Shown: positions 8,415 through 16,637 of the stretch, piece after piece | How the letters are laid out: every line of letters starts with the position of its first letter | Position numbering within the stretch: position 1 is the first letter of the stretch | NCBI GenBank assembly: GCA_029264685.1 | Contig: JARHZW010000100.1 | Coordinates: 1 to 62,368 of the forward strand | Direction: 5' to 3' | Length of the DNA stretch: 62,368 nt | Origin: Candidatus Limivicinus sp. | Lineage (GTDB): Bacteria; Bacillota; Clostridia; Oscillospirales; Oscillospiraceae | Program-made: the position numbers and the translations under genes | The notes under the pieces: model-generated | What the model was told of the DNA's origin: nothing | The model's database searches: none | What the model saw: only the letters and a program-made list of their open reading frames with translations

Positions 8415-9550
8415 CAGTTTACAGCTTTCAGCGCCTCATCATAGTAATAATTCACCAGTAGATCCACGCAGGCGCCATAGCTTTTTAACCCGAGCTTCTG
8501 GTCATAGCTCTGTAAAAAGCCCTCATAAACCTTGTTCATGGTGCTTCGTGCAGGGCCTTCAAATTTTTCCCAGTATAAACGGTTTTCCGCAAAATCCAGA
8601 AGAACATATTCCCCCAGTTTTCCTGATATTTCTTTCCACGCCTCATAATCGGCCTTGTAAAGAGCATTTCCCAAATGGGTATATGCAAGAAGTGCCGCCG
8701 AATACACATAATCCGTCTGACCATATTCAAGGCTCACAAGTACAGCCGCAAAATTTGCTTCCTGCTCCTTTGCTATCCCCCGCTGGTGGGCAAGCTCATG
8801 AGCAACCGTTGAGGGAAAAAGATTAGGCGGAAAATCGGCGTTCACATTGGCCTCGCCGGTAAAAGGAAAGAAGAAGCCTGTAAAATCAGTATAACTCAAA
8901 ATTCCGGAAAATCGGAAAGGCTTTGCTTTCAGGGCCTCCCCCTGAAGGCATGGAAATTTCTCCTCCGCATTTTCATAAAGCTCAGGCGACAGCTCGAGTA
9001 TCTCTTCCCTATCAGGCCTGTAAAAGCCATTTTCATCCCTTGCTACTTTTTCCGAATACTCATTCGCCATATCCGCAAAGTAGCTGGTAACGGTTTTCAG
9101 CTGCTCCACACTTATTTTTTCGTTTTTCAAGCCGCTGCTGCTTATGAAATCGTCTGCATAATAATATGTTCCCCAAAAAACAGAAAAAAGAGCATATACA
9201 AGCAGTGCAAAGGCTGCAATGGGCAGAACTGTTTTATACAGTCTTGTAAGCCTTTCTTTTTCCATCACCATCCGTACTATTCCATATATTACGAAAGCCA
9301 AAACAGAAATACCTGCCGTCCAGATAAGTAACTCCGCCATTGAAAAAGGCAGACTGTTCAGCAGCTTTGCCATGGTCTGCTGGTACGGGCGGACAAAATT
9401 CTCTGAAATTTCAACCATCAGCGCCTTGTTGTGCCGTGTAAGCAGGTGAAATACAATTACGGCGGTGCTAAGGATTCCAACAGTATGTGCCAATGGGCAA
9501 AGCGCATAAAAATCCTTTATCCTGTGTTTTTTATTCTTCAATTTACTCAC
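8414..9550 (-). CDS. DUF3810 membrane protein, putative zinc metallopeptidase
   Basis: The 378-residue protein has three hydrophobic segments in its first 130 residues, then a soluble part with HELAH (in STVAHELAHQRGIAKEQEANF), a zincin-type HExxH motif with a downstream Glu, as in DUF3810 proteins. A membrane-tethered peptidase is likely; the substrate is unknown. No ATG fits the N-terminus: the frame opens with GTG at 9550, and an alternative TTG three codons on has GTGAG upstream. It stands alone between the L20 operon terminator and the DUF711 terminator. Confidence 0.78.
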   Translation of the reverse strand: MSKLKNKKHRIKDFYALCPLAHTVGILSTAVIVFHLLTRHNKALMVEISENFVRPYQQTMAKLLNSLPFSMAELLIWTAGISVLAFVIYGIVRMVMEKERLTRLYKTVLPIAAFALLVYALFSVFWGTYYYADDFISSSGLKNEKISVEQLKTVTSYFADMANEYSEKVARDENGFYRPDREEILELSPELYENAEEKFPCLQGEALKAKPFRFSGILSYTDFTGFFFPFTGEANVNADFPPNLFPSTVAHELAHQRGIAKEQEANFAAVLVSLEYGQTDYVYSAALLAYTHLGNALYKADYEAWKEISGKLGEYVLLDFAENRLYWEKFEGPARSTMNKVYEGFLQSYDQKLGLKSYGACVDLLVNYYYDEALKAVN

Positions 9551-9597
9551 TCTTTATATAATACACCAAATCTTCTGTCTTAATATCATTATAATAC

Positions 9598-9626
9598 AAA
9601 AACCACCGCCGGAATCCGGCAGTGGT
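9598..9626 (-). terminator. Terminator of infC-rpmI-rplT
   Basis: accac-gccgg pairs with ccggc-gtggt with one mismatch, followed on the minus strand by TTTTTG. It begins about 20 bases after the rplT stop. Confidence 0.85.
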
Positions 9627-9643
9627 CATAAAAGTAAATTTAA

Positions 9644-9997
9644 TTACTTTGCGTTCTTTGCCATCTCGCAGAGAGCGGTAAATGCAGCGGGGTCATGAAT
9701 AGCCATCTCAGAGAGCATCTTGCGGTTCATGTCTACGCCGGAAAGCTTCAGACCGTGCATGAAGGTAGAGTAGTTCATACCGTTCATCTTGCAGCCTGCG
9801 CTGATACGGGTGATCCAGAGCTGTCTGAAGTCTCTCTTCTTCTGCTTACGACCAACGTAAGCATAGCGGCCGGACTTCATGAGCTGCTGATTTGCCATTT
9901 TATAGTGACGGGACTTGTTGCCCCAGTAGCCCTTTGCAAGACCGAGAACTTTGTTTCTGTGCTTGCGGGTCATCATTGCGCCTTTAACTCTTGCCAT
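9644..9997 (-). CDS. rplT: Ribosomal protein L20
   Basis: A 117-residue primary 23S rRNA-binding protein needed early in 50S assembly, and in Firmicutes the repressor of its own operon. The basic N-terminus ([26 protein letters not shown]) and the [15 protein letters not shown] and [11 protein letters not shown] segments are typical. Last gene of infC-rpmI-rplT; the putative L20 leader lies upstream of infC. Confidence 0.98.
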   Translation of the reverse strand: MARVKGAMMTRKHRNKVLGLAKGYWGNKSRHYKMANQQLMKSGRYAYVGRKQKKRDFRQLWITRISAGCKMNGMNYSTFMHGLKLSGVDMNRKMLSEMAIHDPAAFTALCEMAKNAK

Positions 9998-10025
9998 TTT
10001 TTATCCTCCTATATGCCGTCAGCCC

Positions 10026-10223
10026 TTATTTGTAAGGGATCATTTTCTTAATGGTTGCGGTGTTGGTAACGTCAGCATAAGCCTCGGAACGCAGACGACG
10101 GCAACGCTTGGAATCCTTCTTGGTGAGAATGTGGCTCTTAAATGCGTGTGCACGTTTTACCTTACCGGTCTTAGTGAGATTGAATCTCTTTTTAGCACCG
10201 CTGTGGGTTTTCAGTTTGGGCAT
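10026..10223 (-). CDS. rpmI: Ribosomal protein L35
   Basis: A 65-residue 50S protein with the usual sequence [20 protein letters not shown] and a lysine/arginine-rich C-terminus. It lies 60 bases after infC and 28 before rplT, the standard operon order. Confidence 0.98.
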   Translation of the reverse strand: MPKLKTHSGAKKRFNLTKTGKVKRAHAFKSHILTKKDSKRCRRLRSEAYADVTNTATIKKMIPYK

Positions 10224-10283
10224 GATTATTTCTCCTTCCGTAACTGGGTTAATGCAGGTATTCCCTGCTATTAAACTAAGTAA

Positions 10284-10856
10284 TTATTCCTCAGGCTCTG
10301 AGGTTTTAGGGGTTTTCGGTTTTGCAGGTTTTTTGGGCGGGGTAGTGGGCTTGGGAGAAAGGAACATGGACATATTCCGTCCCTCAAGCTTGGGAGCCTT
10401 ATCCATACTGGCTATCTCTTCACATTTTGCTGCGAAGTCTTTCAGCAGCACTGCTCCGATATCAGTATGAGCCATTTCTCTGCCTCTGAAACGAACGGAC
10501 ACCTTAACTCTGTCACCGTCGTTCAGGAACTTCTGAGCATTCTTCAGCTTAGTGTTGAAGTCGTTATCTCCGATACCGGGAGACATACGAATTTCCTTGA
10601 TTTCAATAACACGCTGTTTTTTCTTTGCTTCCTTTTCCTTCTTTGTCTGCTCGAAGCGGTACTTTCCGTAATCCATAATCTTGCAGACAGGGGGTGTGGA
10701 GCCAGGAGCAATCTTAACCAGATCCAAATCCCTTTCAGCAGCAATTTCCAGTGCCTCACGGGCAGACATAATGCCTAACTGTTCTCCCTGGTCGCCGATC
10801 AGGCGGATTTCCTTATCATTGATCTCTTCGTTGATTTGATGATTTGCGCTTGCGAT
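10284..10856 (-). CDS. infC: Translation initiation factor IF-3, apparent ATC start
   Basis: IF-3 binds the 30S subunit, blocks 50S joining and rejects wrong start codons. The family core is intact: NHQINEEINDKEIRLIG, APGSTPPVCKIMDYGKYR, the basic linker, and a C-domain with VRFRGREMAHTDIG. The track ORF of 210 codons runs back into the upstream attenuator stem. The only strong ribosome site is GGAGGTG, which is followed eight bases on by ATC in frame (ATC GCA AGC GCA AAT CAT). A GTG in frame overlaps that site and is too close. I therefore place the start at ATC, giving 190 residues. A C-terminal Pro/Lys-rich tail (PTTPPKKPAKPKTPK) is longer than in E. coli. Confidence 0.93.
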   Translation of the reverse strand: MASANHQINEEINDKEIRLIGDQGEQLGIMSAREALEIAAERDLDLVKIAPGSTPPVCKIMDYGKYRFEQTKKEKEAKKKQRVIEIKEIRMSPGIGDNDFNTKLKNAQKFLNDGDRVKVSVRFRGREMAHTDIGAVLLKDFAAKCEEIASMDKAPKLEGRNMSMFLSPKPTTPPKKPAKPKTPKTSEPEE

Positions 10857-10878
10857 ATGAAACACCTCCGGAAAATAT

Positions 10879-10906
10879 AAAAAGCGCGGAAGTACAACAT
10901 CCGCGC
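10879..10906 (-). terminator. Attenuator hairpin in the infC leader
   Basis: On the minus strand gcgcgga pairs with tccgcgc and is followed by TTTTT, all upstream of the infC ribosome site. It is a Rho-independent terminator placed to stop transcription before the operon. Confidence 0.8.
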
Positions 10907-11006
10907 ATAAAAACACTTTAATCCCTTAACGGGAACTGTTTTATTGACCACAGCTGACTTTTGCCGCCGGGTGAGGACGTGGATACCGTACCTTCTTTAT
11001 TTTAGC
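10879..11006 (-). ncRNA. Probable L20 leader (autoregulatory 5' leader of infC-rpmI-rplT)
   Basis: About 130 bases of leader lie between the mapped promoter and the attenuator. It contains several local inverted repeats (for example cccgttaaggg) before the terminator stem. Position, length and terminator match the L20 leader class, in which excess L20 promotes termination. The assignment rests on context; I did not fold it or compare it with a covariance model. Confidence 0.65.
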
Positions 11007-11012
11007 ATAGGT

Positions 11013-11041
11013 AATATATCAGATTTTCAGTCGCTTGTCAA
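11013..11041 (-). promoter_or_regulatory. Promoter of infC-rpmI-rplT
   Basis: On the minus strand a consensus TTGACA, 17 bp, TATATT. This is one of the best promoters in the window, as expected for a ribosomal operon. Confidence 0.85.
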
Positions 11042-11066
11042 GGCTTTTCTTTAAATAATATTGATC

Positions 11067-11098
11067 AATACTAAGAAAAATTACTTTTTCCTTAGTAT
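11067..11098 (-). terminator. Terminator overlapping the deoC stop codon
   Basis: On the minus strand ATACTAAG and CTTAGTAT flank A-run and T-run arms, so the stem includes the TAA stop itself. It is A/T rich and probably of moderate strength. Confidence 0.55.
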
Positions 11099-11760
11099 CC
11101 CTCGCCGCTATCCTGAGAAAGAGCAAGCTTGACTATACGGCTTGTCCCCAATCTCTCGGCTCCCAGCTCTATAAAGTCTTCTGCATCCTTCAGACTTGAT
11201 ATTCCGCCGGCAGCTTTTACCTTGACGCTCTCAGGGCTGTTTTCACGCATGAGCTTTACATCTTCTCTTGTAGCACCGCCTGTGGAAAATCCGGTAGAGG
11301 TCTTAATGTATTCAGCTCCGCATTCAGCCACAATATGGCACATTTTAATTTTTTCCTCATCTGTCAGCAGGCAGCACTCGATAATTACCTTAAGAAGCTT
11401 CCCTTCGGTTGCCTTGCGCACAGCCATGATGTCGTTTTTCACATCTTCCCAGCAGCCGTCCTTCAGCATGGAGAGGTTTATCACCATATCGATTTCGTCT
11501 GCACCGTTTTTTACTGCGTCCGCCGCTTCAAAAGCCTTGGCAGCAGTGGTCATATAGCCGTTTGGAAAGCCGATAACCGTGCATATCGGAAGCTTATCTC
11601 CCACATAGCGTTTTGCTCCTGCTACATGACAGGGCGGAATACATACGCTGGCGCATCCAAATTCTATTGCCTGATCACAGAGCGTTCTGATTTCCTCTGA
11701 GGTGCAGTCAACTCTCAGCTGAGTATGGTCGCATTTTTCAAGAATATTTTTTATATCCAT
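11092..11760 (-). CDS. deoC: Deoxyribose-phosphate aldolase
   Basis: DeoC cleaves 2-deoxyribose 5-phosphate to glyceraldehyde 3-phosphate and acetaldehyde, feeding DNA-derived sugars into glycolysis. The Schiff-base lysine is in YIKTSTGFSTGGAT, the catalytic Asp/Lys pair lies in ADEIDMVIN and VKAAGGIS. Length (222) is normal. It is a single-gene unit with its own promoter and terminator; no nucleoside phosphorylase or deoxyribonucleoside transporter is adjacent. Confidence 0.95.
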   Translation of the reverse strand: MDIKNILEKCDHTQLRVDCTSEEIRTLCDQAIEFGCASVCIPPCHVAGAKRYVGDKLPICTVIGFPNGYMTTAAKAFEAADAVKNGADEIDMVINLSMLKDGCWEDVKNDIMAVRKATEGKLLKVIIECCLLTDEEKIKMCHIVAECGAEYIKTSTGFSTGGATREDVKLMRENSPESVKVKAAGGISSLKDAEDFIELGAERLGTSRIVKLALSQDSGEGY

Positions 11761-11791
11761 AAATATCTCTCCTTATCAGAATACTTAATTT

Positions 11792-11820
11792 ATTATATTC
11801 TATTTTTCCGTCATATTCAA
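11792..11820 (-). promoter_or_regulatory. Promoter of deoC
   Basis: On the minus strand TTGAAT, 17 bp, TATAAT. Confidence 0.75.
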
Positions 11821-11870
11821 GAACCCTTTTTGAATAGATTTAACTATCTCAACGAAAAGGACTGAAAACT

Positions 11871-12491
11871 ATGGACATGACTTCTGAAACAAACTATGTT
11901 AAGCTTTGCGGTGTAATTGCCGGAAAGCCTGAATATTCCCACAGCAGCAGAAATCAGGAATTTTATTCTTTCCCTCTGCAGGTTCAGCGCCTCTCCGGCA
12001 ATACGGATACTTTAAATATTGTGCTGAGAAAAGAGCAGTTAGCAGAGCTTGAGCTGAAAGAGACGGGGATGCTGTCCGTGGAAGGGCAGCTGCGCAGCTT
12101 TAACAACCGTCGAGGGCATGGTGCCAAGCTTATTATAACCGTTTTTGCAAAAGAACTGTATTTTTGCGATGACGATTATGAAAATTCAGTGCATCTCAGC
12201 GGCACTCTGTGCAAGGAGCCAAATCTCCGCTGTACACCTATGGGGCGTGACATCTGCGATTTGATGCTGGCGGTAAACCGCCGCTACGGCCGTTCCGATT
12301 ATCTCCCCTGTATCTGCTGGGGGCACAATGCACGGCAGGCCTCCCTATGGAGTGTTGGCACGGAGCTTTCTCTGGAGGGCAGGATTCAGAGCCGAAACTA
12401 CATAAAGCTCACTGATGAGGGTCCCGTTGAAAAAACCGCTTTTGAGGTCTCCATAACCGATGTTAAGCTCTTGAACCCTGAAGCAGAGTAG
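11871..12491 (+). CDS. Tandem OB-fold single-stranded DNA-binding-like protein
   Basis: 206 residues containing two SSB-like OB folds in a row. The first runs from NYVKLCGVIAGKPEYSH to about residue 105, with GQLRSFNNR at the usual SSB position. The second runs from NSVHLSGTLCKEPNLRCTPMGRDICDLMLAVNRRYGRSDYLPCICWG, a classical SSB stretch, to GRIQSRNY. There is no acidic SSB C-terminal tail for partner binding, so it is not the main replicative SSB. Similar proteins occur in related clostridia; the role is unproven. ATG at 11871 has AAAGGA nine bases upstream. Confidence 0.75.
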   Translation: MDMTSETNYVKLCGVIAGKPEYSHSSRNQEFYSFPLQVQRLSGNTDTLNIVLRKEQLAELELKETGMLSVEGQLRSFNNRRGHGAKLIITVFAKELYFCDDDYENSVHLSGTLCKEPNLRCTPMGRDICDLMLAVNRRYGRSDYLPCICWGHNARQASLWSVGTELSLEGRIQSRNYIKLTDEGPVEKTAFEVSITDVKLLNPEAE

Positions 12492-12575
12492 AAAAAAATT
12501 GCTTCATAAACAGCTTTGTCGAAGCTGTTGACTGCATCCATCTTTTGAGTTAAGTTAACTTCGGAGGTGGTTTTT

Positions 12576-13118
12576 ATGTGGAAGAAAATCCTGTTGTCCC
12601 TAATTTCGCTGGCTTTACTTCTGGCTGCAAATCTGAATGTCTGCTGGAAGGTAAAGGTCTCGGGAAAAGATGTTTACGGCTTATACAGCACATCGCAGTT
12701 CAAAGCGTGCGAAAAGGCAGCTGTTTCAGCAGCAGATGAGATTTGCCGTGATGAAGCTCAAATTCCCATGTTCAAAAAAAGCCTACGCCTGAGCTTTCTG
12801 CCCCCTGTGGGAAAAGAAAAGCTTCTTACAGACAGAATGATTTTGTCCGTTCCCGGCATTTGTCTCTCAGACGAGATATTTGTGGACGGAGAGAGGCTTG
12901 GAACAGTCCCTGATTCCAATGTTTTGTATAATGAACTTAGATCCTACATTAAAAACCAAATGCCTAACCGTGCCGTCTTCGGCAGCATAAGCGGAGAGGT
13001 CACGGTAAAGCATGTATACAGCAGTGTTGGAAGGGAGACGGGCTACTCGGATATGGTTCTTTTGATTTCCGGTGCTGCTCCGGTTTTCTATGTTGATAAA
13101 GATGGTCAGTACGCATAA
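12576..13118 (+). CDS. Exported or membrane-anchored protein of unknown function
   Basis: I do not recognise a full family. The 180-residue product has an N-terminal hydrophobic segment (residues 5-20) and then a soluble extracytoplasmic part. The stretch DEIFVDGERLGTVPDSNVLYNELRSYIKNQ resembles the small domain that precedes G5, LysM or M23 peptidase domains in clostridial wall proteins, but no catalytic domain follows. The ORF begins at a GTG three codons upstream; the ATG at 12576 has GGAGG eight bases upstream and is preferred. It could be a remnant of a wall hydrolase or a stand-alone adaptor. Confidence 0.6.
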   Translation: MWKKILLSLISLALLLAANLNVCWKVKVSGKDVYGLYSTSQFKACEKAAVSAADEICRDEAQIPMFKKSLRLSFLPPVGKEKLLTDRMILSVPGICLSDEIFVDGERLGTVPDSNVLYNELRSYIKNQMPNRAVFGSISGEVTVKHVYSSVGRETGYSDMVLLISGAAPVFYVDKDGQYA

Positions 13119-13122
13119 AGAA

Positions 13123-13155
13123 AGCGTGGAACCGCATTGGTTCCACGCTGTTTTC
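13123..13155. terminator. Bidirectional terminator
   Basis: agcgtggaacc pairs perfectly with ggttccacgct around a five-base loop, with gttttcttt on one side and cttt-rich sequence on the other. It lies between the convergent exported orphan and the NahK-like gene. Confidence 0.85.
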
Positions 13156-13156
13156 T

Positions 13157-14224
13157 TTATTCGTATTCTTTTACTATGTCATGCATCTGCTGCCACTTGC
13201 TTTCCATATCCCGCACAAGTTTAAACTGAGTACGGGCTCTGTCAAGGTTCTGTCCGTCTCTGTGCACGGCAAAGTAATGGTCTCCGTCCAGATAGTCTGT
13301 AAGGAAGCGTACACCGCACTCAAGAGTCATAAGCTTTGCGCCCATAGGCAGCATTTTGCGCTCATTTTCGGTCAGTCCCGGGCAGGCCTCGAGAAAGCCC
13401 CTTGTATAGGTTCTGAACAGCTCCAGATCCATTTCCATTTTGCTGAGATCCTGCTCATCCTCTGCAGCTGTAGCAGCTCCGAAGCGAATGGAATCGCCGA
13501 AATCATAAAGGCTGAGACCTGGCATAGTGGTGTCCAGATCTATAACGCACAGCGCCTTTCTGGTTACCTCATCAAGCATAACGTTGTTAAGCTTTGTGTC
13601 GTTATGAGTAACTCTTAAAGGCAGCTCCCCCTTTGCCAACATATCGGTAAGGGCTGAGGCGTCCTTTTCATGGTTGAGCACAAACTCAACCTCTTCTTTG
13701 ACTTCTGCCGCTCTGCCCATAGGATCTTTTTCAAGAGTTTCCTTAAATATGCGATAGCGGTCCGGAGTATTGTGAAAATTAGGAATAGATTCGTGAAGTG
13801 TCTCTGCCGGAAAATTCTGAAGCTGTTGCTGAAAGCTTCCGAATGCAACGGCGCTCTGATAAAAGTCCTCCGCCGTCTCAGGCTTTTGCAGGCACAGAGA
13901 ATTTTCTATATATTCGTAAACTCTCCAGCAGCTGTCATCTTCCATGCGTTTATAGTCTTTGCCATCATTGGTTTGCACAATGGTCATAACCGCTCTCGGA
14001 TCATCGGTAAACCTGCGGATATAGCGTGTCACGGAAGCAATGTTTTCCATCAGTCCGTCAACATCTTTAAATGCCGAGCTGATTTTCTGAAGAATATAAC
14101 GGTATCCTGAAATGCAAACTGTAAGGTATGTCTCGTTTATATGACCGCAGCCGTATCTCTCGCAGTAAACAGGTCTGCCGTTAAGAGGAAAACTGCTTAA
14201 AACCTTTTCCAGATATTCAGTCAT
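13157..14224 (-). CDS. nahK: N-acetylhexosamine 1-kinase-like phosphotransferase
   Basis: A 355-residue kinase of the aminoglycoside-phosphotransferase fold. The catalytic segment RVTHNDTKLNNVMLDEVTRK and the metal segment VIDLDTTMPGLSLYDFGDSIRFG closely match what I know of bifidobacterial NahK (LnpB), which phosphorylates GlcNAc or GalNAc at O1. It lies 15 bases after the GH112 phosphorylase that releases exactly such a hexosamine, which supports the call strongly. The downstream UDP-sugar enzymes (GalT- and GalE-like) are not in the window. Last gene of the operon. Confidence 0.85.
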   Translation of the reverse strand: MTEYLEKVLSSFPLNGRPVYCERYGCGHINETYLTVCISGYRYILQKISSAFKDVDGLMENIASVTRYIRRFTDDPRAVMTIVQTNDGKDYKRMEDDSCWRVYEYIENSLCLQKPETAEDFYQSAVAFGSFQQQLQNFPAETLHESIPNFHNTPDRYRIFKETLEKDPMGRAAEVKEEVEFVLNHEKDASALTDMLAKGELPLRVTHNDTKLNNVMLDEVTRKALCVIDLDTTMPGLSLYDFGDSIRFGAATAAEDEQDLSKMEMDLELFRTYTRGFLEACPGLTENERKMLPMGAKLMTLECGVRFLTDYLDGDHYFAVHRDGQNLDRARTQFKLVRDMESKWQQMHDIVKEYE

Positions 14225-14239
14225 TTTATCACCCCTGCC

Positions 14240-16408
14240 TTATATGCTGTACCAGCGGATTTCGTTGGCAGCCAGATTAAGCTCAAAGCTGTCCTTATCA
14301 GTGTAAACAGTGGTGCTCTGGGGCTCATAGGTGTTATTGACAACGCAGTATTTACCGTTTTTGACAAAAGCATGAACTTCTACATTGTAATTGCTTGAGA
14401 ACCACTTGTTAAGCTCATCCTCGCTGTGGGCGCTCCACAAAATTGCACGGTAAAGAACACGGCTGTTGCAGAAGCTGTAAGGCAGACCGGAAATATAAAC
14501 ACTGCGTCCCTTTCCGTATTCGTTTACAGCCATCTGAACCTCTTTATCTCTCTGAGACAGGATAACCGCATTTTCAAGTGCGTAAATATTTTTCTTTCCT
14601 TCGCCGAAATCTACGCCATTGGTGCAGTCCTGAAGAATGAAGTGGTTCGGTTTTTCTTCCCAGTTGTACTTGTCATAGTTGAGAGTGAAGCCTGTCTCCT
14701 TCTCAACGCCCAAAACGGAGCTGAGCTGGAGGTAGCGGCCCTGATACTGGTGTCCGCTGGGTTCACCCACACCGATAAATCCGCCGCCTCTGCACACAAA
14801 GCCTCTGACCGCCGCAGAAATTGCAGGATCCTCCCACTCTGCGCCGCCTGTATGGGCTGTATCACCGTCACCTACATTAATGATAACGTCTATATCATTG
14901 AGCATTTCGGGATTTTCTCTAATATCATCAAAGCTTATAAAGCGCACATCGAATGGAGCGCCTGAAAGAGCCTCTATAATTCCTGCGTAGGAATAGTTCT
15001 GTTTCTGGTAAAGCGCATGGTGAACCATATGGCAGCCCCATGCACGCATTTTGCCCCAGCAGTTGAGCACTGCAACGGTCTTAACGCAATAAGGAGTGGT
15101 TCCCTTGATGTTTTCATACAGCTCTCTGAATTCATTGCAGACACTTTCCACATAGTCTATAAAATCAGGGAACCGGCAGGCCAGCTTCAGATAGCCGCCA
15201 TAGCCTATTCTGTCAATGGGCTTGCGAAGAATTGCACGTCTTGCAGTGACCCAGTTCTGCTTTGCCTCCCAGACAGGGTTTCCGCCTTCATAGAAGGTGT
15301 CCGGGAAGAAGTAGGGCAGGAAGCGGCCCTCGGTATATTTAACGCCGGGAATATCGGAAATAAGGCGGAGAGTGCTGCCGTTACCAACTGAGCCTACAAC
15401 TGCGTCAAGACCAATGGTTTTAAACTCATCCATGAAGGGTTCGGTTCCTATCCAGTGGTCACCAAGGAACATCATTGCCTCTTTACCCATCTCATGGGTA
15501 ATATCAACCATTTCCTTTGCGATTTTGGCAACCTCTCTTCTCTGGAATTTCTGGAAATCCTTAAATTCCTTGGAAGGTATGCGGTACTGGTTATTGTAAT
15601 AGCCCTGATCTATAATAAACTCAGGACGGAACTTATATCCAACTTCCTTCTCAAACTGCTCAAGAATGTATGGGCTGACAGAGGCGGAATAACCGTACCA
15701 GTCAACATACTTTTCTCTCTTCAGTTCATCAAACATCAGTGTAAACTGATGGAAGAAAGTGGTATAACGGATAACATTCACATAGGGATGCTCTTCTATG
15801 AACTTTCTCAGCCTCTTCATGGTGAATTCATGAGTTTTTGGCTGACGCACATCAAATGTTATCTGATGCTCAAAGTTTGTCCAGCCGTTGGTTACGGCAT
15901 TGTACATATGGACAGGGTCCCAGATAAGATAGGCCAGGAAGCTGACGGTGTACTCATGGTAAGCCTCTGGCTCAGAAATAACAACGCAGCCGCTCTTTTC
16001 GTCATAGCTCCACTTGTCGGCAGAAAGCGGTTCGCCCTTGCTTCTGTCCATAACCTCCCACCAACGCTTAATATCGTCACGGGTGTTAACCTGCATAAGC
16101 TCGGGAGAAATCCCCTTCATAAGTGGGATTTCCAAAGCTCCCTCTTCCTCGGCAGTGTAAAAGCCGGTCATAATATAGCACTGCTGTACCTCATCGGGGT
16201 TAGCCTTTGCCCACTCGTTATCTTTACGGGTTGTGTAATAGGTAGAATACACCTTTGCGCCTACATTACGCAGCTCCTGAGGAAAATCTGTTCCGTCGCA
16301 GTCACGGATTGCGTCTGCACCCCAGCGCTTCATTATTTCCAGAGTTTCGGGAACCACATCCATGTCAGTAGGAATGGTAACTCTTCCCTTGCGAATTTCT
16401 TCGTTCAT
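14240..16408 (-). CDS. GH112 1,3-beta-galactosyl-N-acetylhexosamine phosphorylase
   Basis: A 722-residue cytosolic phosphorylase that splits galacto-N-biose or lacto-N-biose with phosphate, giving galactose 1-phosphate and GalNAc or GlcNAc. Landmarks are WGADAIRDCDGTDFP near the N-terminus, WHEYTVSFLAY-like EYTVSFLAYLIWDPV, the likely general-acid region IIDQGYYNNQYR, GKEAMMFLGDHWIGTEP, TEGRFLPYFFPDTFYEGG and YGKGRSVYISGLPYS. It is slightly shorter than the bifidobacterial enzyme of about 750 residues. GH112 also includes galactosyl-rhamnose phosphorylases; the NahK-like neighbour favours the hexosamine substrate. The ATG has AGGAG upstream. Confidence 0.93.
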   Translation of the reverse strand: MNEEIRKGRVTIPTDMDVVPETLEIMKRWGADAIRDCDGTDFPQELRNVGAKVYSTYYTTRKDNEWAKANPDEVQQCYIMTGFYTAEEEGALEIPLMKGISPELMQVNTRDDIKRWWEVMDRSKGEPLSADKWSYDEKSGCVVISEPEAYHEYTVSFLAYLIWDPVHMYNAVTNGWTNFEHQITFDVRQPKTHEFTMKRLRKFIEEHPYVNVIRYTTFFHQFTLMFDELKREKYVDWYGYSASVSPYILEQFEKEVGYKFRPEFIIDQGYYNNQYRIPSKEFKDFQKFQRREVAKIAKEMVDITHEMGKEAMMFLGDHWIGTEPFMDEFKTIGLDAVVGSVGNGSTLRLISDIPGVKYTEGRFLPYFFPDTFYEGGNPVWEAKQNWVTARRAILRKPIDRIGYGGYLKLACRFPDFIDYVESVCNEFRELYENIKGTTPYCVKTVAVLNCWGKMRAWGCHMVHHALYQKQNYSYAGIIEALSGAPFDVRFISFDDIRENPEMLNDIDVIINVGDGDTAHTGGAEWEDPAISAAVRGFVCRGGGFIGVGEPSGHQYQGRYLQLSSVLGVEKETGFTLNYDKYNWEEKPNHFILQDCTNGVDFGEGKKNIYALENAVILSQRDKEVQMAVNEYGKGRSVYISGLPYSFCNSRVLYRAILWSAHSEDELNKWFSSNYNVEVHAFVKNGKYCVVNNTYEPQSTTVYTDKDSFELNLAANEIRWYSI

Positions 16409-16435
16409 ATTTTTACTCCTGATATATAATCTTTT

Positions 16436-16627
16436 TTAATCTTGATATGGTCTGTTGTATATATAAAGGGCAGCAAGCAGAAGCACCAGACCTGCCAGCA
16501 TGATCAAAAGCCCTTTAAGCTCGCCCGTAAGCTTCCATCCGGCAATTACCAAAACCATGCCCAGAATAAAAGCCAGCGCTATAAGGGTCACTCTCAGTGC
16601 CACATGTTCTTTCCAAAATTTCTGCAT
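16436..16627 (-). CDS. Small two-helix membrane protein (DUF6903-like)
   Basis: 63 residues with two hydrophobic stretches (VTLIALAFILGMVLVIAGW and LLIMLAGLVLLLAALYI) and a C-terminal YNRPYQD. It resembles the small proteins called DUF6903 next to clostridial sugar ABC operons; this family call is from memory. It lies between the permease and the phosphorylase and is likely translated with both. It may be an accessory subunit of the importer. The ATG at 16627 has GAGG eight bases upstream; the GTG at 16636 overlaps that site. Confidence 0.7.
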   Translation of the reverse strand: MQKFWKEHVALRVTLIALAFILGMVLVIAGWKLTGELKGLLIMLAGLVLLLAALYIYNRPYQD

Positions 16628-16637
16628 AATATGCACC

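Noticed and set aside
15455-16429. 324-codon plus-strand ORF
   Set aside because: Antisense to the GH112 phosphorylase. It has no ribosome site and no family features.
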